Notes under the pieces: model-generated
Told to the model about the DNA's origin: nothing
Database searches by the model: none
What the model saw: only the letters and a program-made list of their open reading frames with translations
Shown here: one piece after another, positions 59,667 to 64,000 of the stretch
How positions within the stretch are numbered: position 1 is the first letter of the stretch
How the letters are laid out: each line of letters begins with the position of its first letter
Assembly: GCA_044226045.1 (NCBI GenBank)
Contig: JBGAHR010000001.1
Coordinates: 1-64,000 of the forward strand
Reading direction: 5' to 3'
Source of the DNA: Endoryza sp044226045
GTDB taxonomy: Bacteria > Bacteroidota > Bacteroidia > Chitinophagales > Chitinophagaceae
Length of the DNA: 64,000 nt
Made by a program: the position numbers and the translations under genes

Positions 59667-60779
59667 TTACTTTTCAACTCCTGTGATCTTGTTCGATTGC
59701 AGGAGTTCGAGAATTTTTTTTCTGACGTCATCCAGTTCTTTATTGCCATTGCCGATAACAGCAACGAATACCTGCTGATCGGGGAGCAACCAGTGTTCCG
59801 CCCTGAATCCGCCCTGGTCTCCGGAGTGGCCAATTTCACGGATGCCTTTTTCCTGCCTGATGAACCAGGAGTAGCCGATAAACGGAGCGTCTTTACTTTT
59901 CCAGTTAGCTGGGTGAAAAACAGACCTCGAGAAATCAACTGTTTCTTTTTTTACAAAAAGATGCTTTTCTATTGCTTCTTCATACTTCAATAGTTCTTCT
60001 ACCGAACTCCATACGCCTCCGTTACCGGCTGCGCAGAAAGTGGGGTACTCACCAAAATCGAATTCCTCCCATTTGCCGTTGTTCCATTGGTAACCATGGG
60101 CTACCCCCAATTGCGGGTATTCGATATCCGTGATCACGCTGTTGCGCATGCCCGCAGTTTTGAAAATGAGTTGTTCAATATAGGACTGCCATTTCTTTCC
60201 GGTAACTTTTTCTATAATCAGTGCCAGCCCATTGAAAGCCGGATTTGAGTATTCGTATTGTTCGCCGGGTTGAAAATGGAGTGTCTTGTTCTCAAAAATA
60301 GGCGCCCAATTCTGCGCGTCATTGGCAGTCAGGTAAAAAATGCTGTCGCGGCTAACCGGCCTGATATCGGGAAGACCGGATGTATGCGTGAGCAGGTGCC
60401 TGATCTGAATATTCTTTACTAATTCTTTGTCTGCAAACTGCGGAAAATATTTGGTGATCGGATCATTGATGGACAGCTTGCCTTCTTCCTGCAATTTCAG
60501 GATTCCATAGGCGACAAAGGTTTTGGAAACGGAACCCAGGTTGAAAACAGTTTTCGGGGTGATGGGTGTTTTCATAACCATGTCTGCCAGGCCATATCCT
60601 TTGGAGAAGATTACTTTTTTATTCGGGATCGCCACCAGCACAGCCATACCCGGTTCATCGGGTTTATTGATTGATTGAAGATATTCGTTTAGCTGTGTGC
60701 TGAATGCCTGCTCAGGTGTTTGTGAATAAGCGTGGTGGACAATACCAAACAACAGCAATAGTAAAGCAAAGCGGATCAT
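59667..60779 (-). CDS. Secreted serine hydrolase of the beta-lactamase (class C) / PBP fold
   Basis: 370 aa with a signal peptide MIRFALLLLLFGIVHHAYSQ. The SxxK nucleophile motif is SVSK (about residues 83-86), the YxN motif is YSN in QYEYSNPAFNG, and the third motif is HSGDQGGF. The order and spacing match AmpC-like esterases, D-amino peptidases and low-molecular-weight PBPs. Its stop is 2 nt from the thiolase stop (convergent). Whether it hydrolyses beta-lactams, esters or peptides cannot be told from sequence. Confidence 0.9.
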   Translation of the reverse strand: MIRFALLLLLFGIVHHAYSQTPEQAFSTQLNEYLQSINKPDEPGMAVLVAIPNKKVIFSKGYGLADMVMKTPITPKTVFNLGSVSKTFVAYGILKLQEEGKLSINDPITKYFPQFADKELVKNIQIRHLLTHTSGLPDIRPVSRDSIFYLTANDAQNWAPIFENKTLHFQPGEQYEYSNPAFNGLALIIEKVTGKKWQSYIEQLIFKTAGMRNSVITDIEYPQLGVAHGYQWNNGKWEEFDFGEYPTFCAAGNGGVWSSVEELLKYEEAIEKHLFVKKETVDFSRSVFHPANWKSKDAPFIGYSWFIRQEKGIREIGHSGDQGGFRAEHWLLPDQQVFVAVIGNGNKELDDVRKKILELLQSNKITGVEK

Positions 60780-60827
60780 AAATCTTCCTTTACCTAAATG
60801 TACTGAATAATCGTGCGATTGGTGGAA

Positions 60828-62024
60828 CTAGTAAATGCGCAACAACAGTTTTCGCACCATTCGATAGTTGGTGAACAGGGATAGAATGATCAGCAGGCCT
60901 GCGGTAGCATACACCGACCAGTGTGGCAGGGACGAAAGCCCGGAACGATTTAACAGGATCAGCTGGTGGAAAAGATATTGAAGGATCCCGGTCACCACCA
61001 CAGCCGCCAGTATAACCATCACATAGATAGGGATGAATTTTCGGGTGACCTGGTTGCTTAACCAGTTGGGAGAATAACCGAGCGTGAGTAATAATTGCAG
61101 ACTGTCTTTGCTGCGGGCGATCATCAACTGCAGGTAGAATGAAAACAGCATCAATGCCAGTCCTACTACGAGCAGGCCGAAGATGCCCAGTCCGCTGAAG
61201 ATGCCCTGCAGGATCGCTTTTCCCCTGCCGAACTTGGTTTTGTCTTTGTTTACATCGAAGTGGTGATCAGACAGGTATTTAAGAAACTCGGGATTGTTGG
61301 CGTCCCTTGTTTTTACATATAAACGGGAAGCGCGCACTTCACCCTGGTTGCTGAATGACCTGTTTGCCCAATCCATAAATGATTTGGGAACAAGGAATGA
61401 ATTGATCCGGTCGCTTAACGCTACAATCCGTCCACGAAATATATGCTGGGTTCCATCCGGGGCAAAGCAGATAACAATGATGCCCATGCTGGTAGCGGTT
61501 TCTTCCGATAATTGCGGCAGTCCGTATCCGGGGGCAAAAACGTTGTAGATCTCAAGAAAATCCGCGGCTACAATGATAGGTAATTCTTCCTGTCCTTCCT
61601 GCCAGGCAAAGTTGGGAGGAACCGTGTCGATGAAATGATTGTCCAGTGATTCGAGGAAAAAATCACTTTGGAATGGAATCAGTCGCCCGCCGCTCAGTTG
61701 CACTCTGAAATTGTTGGCCAGCAGGGGAGATACATCTTCCACGAAGGGCTGAGATTTCAGCTCGTCAATATCTTTTTGGGTAAACAGGTTTTTTTCCAGC
61801 TTGCCCATTGTTTCATTGGTGATGTCTTTCCGGATTGCAATAAAGTCAGATCCATCTTTCCGAATACTTTCTGTCCCCATTAATTGCTGAATGTTCACAT
61901 ACATCTGAATGGAGCATAGTAACAGTAGCACACCGATGCCCAGGCCGAGATAGGAAAAGATGCGGGAGGCCGGGCTGGCGCCTGTCTGGAGTAAAGGTTT
62001 TATTTGATTGAAAGATGCTTTCAT
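60828..62024 (-). CDS. FtsX/MacB-like ABC transporter permease
   Basis: 398 aa from the ATG at 62024 (MKASFNQIKPLLQ); an in-frame ATG at 62078 would lie inside the upstream ATPase gene. One N-terminal helix (FSYLGLGIGVLLLLCSIQMYV) is followed by a periplasmic domain of about 210 residues. The C-terminus has three helices (GLGIFGLLVVGLALMLFSFYLQL; IPIYVMVILAAVVVTGILQYLF; WSVYATAGLLIILSLF), the FtsX/LolC topology. It starts 16 nt after the ATPase stop and likely forms one transporter with it. Substrate unknown; lipoprotein export or a mechanotransmission role is possible. Confidence 0.85.
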   Translation of the reverse strand: MKASFNQIKPLLQTGASPASRIFSYLGLGIGVLLLLCSIQMYVNIQQLMGTESIRKDGSDFIAIRKDITNETMGKLEKNLFTQKDIDELKSQPFVEDVSPLLANNFRVQLSGGRLIPFQSDFFLESLDNHFIDTVPPNFAWQEGQEELPIIVAADFLEIYNVFAPGYGLPQLSEETATSMGIIVICFAPDGTQHIFRGRIVALSDRINSFLVPKSFMDWANRSFSNQGEVRASRLYVKTRDANNPEFLKYLSDHHFDVNKDKTKFGRGKAILQGIFSGLGIFGLLVVGLALMLFSFYLQLMIARSKDSLQLLLTLGYSPNWLSNQVTRKFIPIYVMVILAAVVVTGILQYLFHQLILLNRSGLSSLPHWSVYATAGLLIILSLFTNYRMVRKLLLRIY

Positions 62025-62040
62025 GTATGGAACGATATCA

Positions 62041-62682
62041 TTACAAATGAAATATTTTATCGAAGGGGAAATAATCAATTCTTTCCAGGTCGGCGAAAAT
62101 GATACTCGCCTTGCGAAGCGATGCTTCCGCCAGCATTAACTTCATCGCTTTTTGCGAATTGGCCGTATCCAGGTGACTGAAAGGTTCATCGAGCAACAGG
62201 AAATCAAACGGCTGCATCAACGAGCGGATGATCGCAATTCTTTGTTGTTCTCCATAAGAACAGGTTTTGGCCAGCCGATCGAGTTTGTTTCCCATTCCCA
62301 GTTCTTCGGCCATTTCCTTTATTCTGTCCTGTTGATGAAAAGGATTCAGCTGGCGTTTGATGTCTATATTCTGCAAAACGGTTTGATCCGGAAACAGGCG
62401 GAGATCCTGGAACACGATGCTGATTACATTTTGCCTGAGGGATGATTTCTGCTCCACGGTTGACCGGGCGATATCCACTTCCCCCCATTTAATGGTGCCG
62501 TTAAAATCTTTGCGCATGCCATACAGGAAAGAGACCAATGAAGTTTTCCCGCTTCCGCTGGGAGCTACGATCTTGATCATTTCTCCTTTGAGAAACAACA
62601 GATCTTTTCCCCAGATATCGGAGTGATCCACCCGCGAAGACTCAAAATAAGTAGGTAATATATTTTGGAGGTGAAGCGTCAT
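62041..62682 (-). CDS. ABC transporter ATP-binding protein (FtsE/LolD-like)
   Basis: 213 aa from the ATG at 62682 (MTLHLQNILPTYF); a longer frame from 62757 starts in a terminator hairpin. Walker A is APSGSGKTS, the Q-loop is VFQDLRLFPDQTVLQN, the signature is CSYGEQQRIAI instead of LSGGQQQR, and Walker B is LLLDEPFSHLD. The H-loop His is not evident: the usual position reads ASIIFADLERI. These deviations suggest a specialised or slow ATPase. Pairs with the permease 16 nt downstream. Confidence 0.85.
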   Translation of the reverse strand: MTLHLQNILPTYFESSRVDHSDIWGKDLLFLKGEMIKIVAPSGSGKTSLVSFLYGMRKDFNGTIKWGEVDIARSTVEQKSSLRQNVISIVFQDLRLFPDQTVLQNIDIKRQLNPFHQQDRIKEMAEELGMGNKLDRLAKTCSYGEQQRIAIIRSLMQPFDFLLLDEPFSHLDTANSQKAMKLMLAEASLRKASIIFADLERIDYFPFDKIFHL

Positions 62683-62709
62683 GTCGTGAAGGTAAGGTTT
62701 CAGACAGTG

Positions 62710-62742
62710 AAAAGCCACAGTCCTTAAAGGCTGTGGCTTTTT
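62710..62742. terminator. Bidirectional-type hairpin between the DUF4836 and ABC genes
   Basis: AAAAGCCACAG (62710-62720) pairs with CTGTGGCTTTT (62731-62741), loop TCCTTAAAGG. On the minus strand, the direction of both genes, the T-run is only four long; on the plus strand it is longer. Confidence 0.7.
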
Positions 62743-62756
62743 ATTTCCTGCGAACA

Positions 62757-64000
62757 TTATTTGTTGGAGGGCTCCGCCTGTGGAGGGGCAATAGTAGTAG
62801 CGGAATCTGCTGCTGGTGGCATCACCACACTCTGATCTTTGCTCTTTTTGTATTGAGCCATCTGGTCAACCCATTGGTTGATTTGCTTGAGGCTGTTGGT
62901 GTTTTTGTCTACGAGGTTGATTTCAAAGTGGCCGGTGGTTGCACCATCTTTGTAATCTCCTCCCGTCATCCACGCATCCTGCCACATCTTCAATGTTGCT
63001 TCATATTGCGCTTTTTCGTTTTCGCCGGTCATTTCAGCACCTGCTCCTTTGATCAGCTTGTTGATATCAACGTAAATGCCAATGCCGTGATCAGCCAGTC
63101 TGCCGGCAAAAGGAAACTGGTTGCTGGGTCCGGCGAGGAACTTGCTGTTATAGTCTGCCGCATTGGAGGCTACAAACCAGTTTTTGTCGATCTGGTAACT
63201 GATTTCTTTAGTAGCAGCATTGCCTTCCGGCATTTGTGTGGCCAAAGTGGTGATCAGTTTATCGAAAGCGGCTTTGTCATTTACCGAAGTGGCGAAAAGA
63301 ACTTTTACATCGGGTTTGGTGGTAGTGTAAGTGTAAGGTTGTCCACCATTTTCACCACCAATGGATACTTCCTGTTTTTTCACACTGAAGTCAGTTACTG
63401 CGACTATCAGGTCTCCTTTGTTGGCTTTGATGAATTCATCCAGGCTATAGTTTAATTTTTCGATCTGTCCGTTAATCATTCCGTCCACGCCGGCGATCTT
63501 CAACAGTTCTTTCAAGCCTTCAGGAGTATAGTTCATGGCGAATACGGCAGCCACGTCTTTGGAAGGAATTCGGTTGATCATGTCCGCAGAGATCTTTTTC
63601 GGAGGGAACTTCTTCATCAGGCCCGCCATCTTTTCGTTGAGATAGGTCTTTGAATCGAAAGTGATTTTACCGTTTTCGAAGTTGATGACGGAAGCGGAAG
63701 TCTGGCCATTGATGATGTCGCCGATCTTCATCATGCTCAATACTTCTGCACCCAGCATGTTGAAGTATTGCTCATTGTTCATCCATACATGAACATCACC
63801 CGGAGATTTGATCAGGTCTGCGAAACGATCATCGCTGGTCAGGTTGTCTTTGCCAGAGAGGCTAAAAGTTGATTTGGCAAAAGATACCAGGCTGTCTTTC
63901 GGGAAATGAAAAGATTCCCTGGATGCGCCCGGGATGATGCTGGCAGCCATTCCAAGGGGAACATCGATGATGTAGATGAATTTGGTTCCCTGAGTATAAG
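62757..64000 (-). CDS. DUF4836-like protein (5' end beyond window)
   Basis: At least 413 aa and open through the right edge; the upstream residues read YTQGTKFIYIIDVPLG before the first internal Met at 63950. It has repeated alpha/beta units (SFAKSTFSLSGKDNLTSDDRFADLIKSPGDVHVWMNNEQY; FDKLITTLATQMPEG) and ends in a Pro/Ala-rich tail. The layout is that of the Bacteroidota DUF4836 family, often predicted secreted or lipoproteins. No enzymatic motif is visible and function is unknown. The start and any signal peptide lie outside the window. Confidence 0.75.
   Translation of the reverse strand, partial: YTQGTKFIYIIDVPLGMAASIIPGASRESFHFPKDSLVSFAKSTFSLSGKDNLTSDDRFADLIKSPGDVHVWMNNEQYFNMLGAEVLSMMKIGDIINGQTSASVINFENGKITFDSKTYLNEKMAGLMKKFPPKKISADMINRIPSKDVAAVFAMNYTPEGLKELLKIAGVDGMINGQIEKLNYSLDEFIKANKGDLIVAVTDFSVKKQEVSIGGENGGQPYTYTTTKPDVKVLFATSVNDKAAFDKLITTLATQMPEGNAATKEISYQIDKNWFVASNAADYNSKFLAGPSNQFPFAGRLADHGIGIYVDINKLIKGAGAEMTGENEKAQYEATLKMWQDAWMTGGDYKDGATTGHFEINLVDKNTNSLKQINQWVDQMAQYKKSKDQSVVMPPAADSATTIAPPQAEPSNK

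Noticed and set aside
62683..62757. Longer start for the ABC ATPase gene
   Set aside because: It would begin inside a hairpin terminator and adds 25 residues without family similarity.

Overview
The window looks like a chromosomal segment of a Bacteroidota bacterium, most likely of the Chitinophagales/Chitinophagaceae type. Evidence: promoters of the TTTG / TAnnTTTG type; almost no Shine-Dalgarno sequences except a perfect one in front of rpsU; a PorV/PorU-like type IX secretion pair; DUF4836 and OmpH-like proteins; and the order rpsU-xer-hpf-tRNAs-tuf-trnW-secE-nusG-rplKAJL-rpoBC. Nothing suggests a plasmid, prophage, insertion sequence or CRISPR array.

Layout. 1-15 kb: the tail of an unidentified gene, tyrS, a porV2-porU2 pair, hscA, and a minus-strand glycan-type operon (two paralogous multi-pass membrane proteins flanking a GT2 glycosyltransferase and a methyltransferase). 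15-18.3 kb: an O-carbamoyltransferase with two small membrane proteins (DUF5989, 49 aa, and SxtJ-like), then riboflavin synthase. 18.4-35.2 kb: the translation/transcription block, with four intact tRNAs, one broken tRNA-Thr copy, tRNA-Trp, and a histone-H1-like gene inserted between nusG and rplK. 35-39.4 kb: an OmpH-like chaperone, two small envelope proteins, an SDR lacking its catalytic residues and a helical-repeat protein. 39.6-52.8 kb: a complete branched-chain amino acid cluster, leuA-leuC-leuD-leuB then ilvE-ilvD-ilvB-ilvN-(DinB)-ilvC-ilvA. 52.8-64 kb: SGNH hydrolase, two pseudouridine synthases, rlmN, a DUF1624-like membrane acyltransferase, thiolase, serine hydrolase, an ABC ATPase/permease pair and a DUF4836 protein cut by the window edge.

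Three non-coding systems stand out. (1) Six intergenic arrays are built of 7-nt units. The unit sequence differs between arrays (AAAAAGT, GTGAAAC/GATAAAC, TTTGCGG/TTTTCAG, TTAGCTT, CAAAATT and others) but the period and an A3/T3 core are shared. Four arrays have inverted arms that can fold into long hairpins, and one runs into the rpoB stop codon. (2) Upstream of ilvE a 33-codon leader peptide with nine consecutive Ile/Val codons precedes overlapping 1:2, 2:3 and 3:4 RNA pairings, the last being an intrinsic terminator: a full ilv-type attenuator. (3) rpsU alone has a 9-nt perfect Shine-Dalgarno sequence, as expected if bS21 controls its own synthesis in a lineage whose ribosomes normally hide the anti-SD.

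Limits: all calls come from reading the sequence and remembered family features. No alignments, folding programs or database searches were run.
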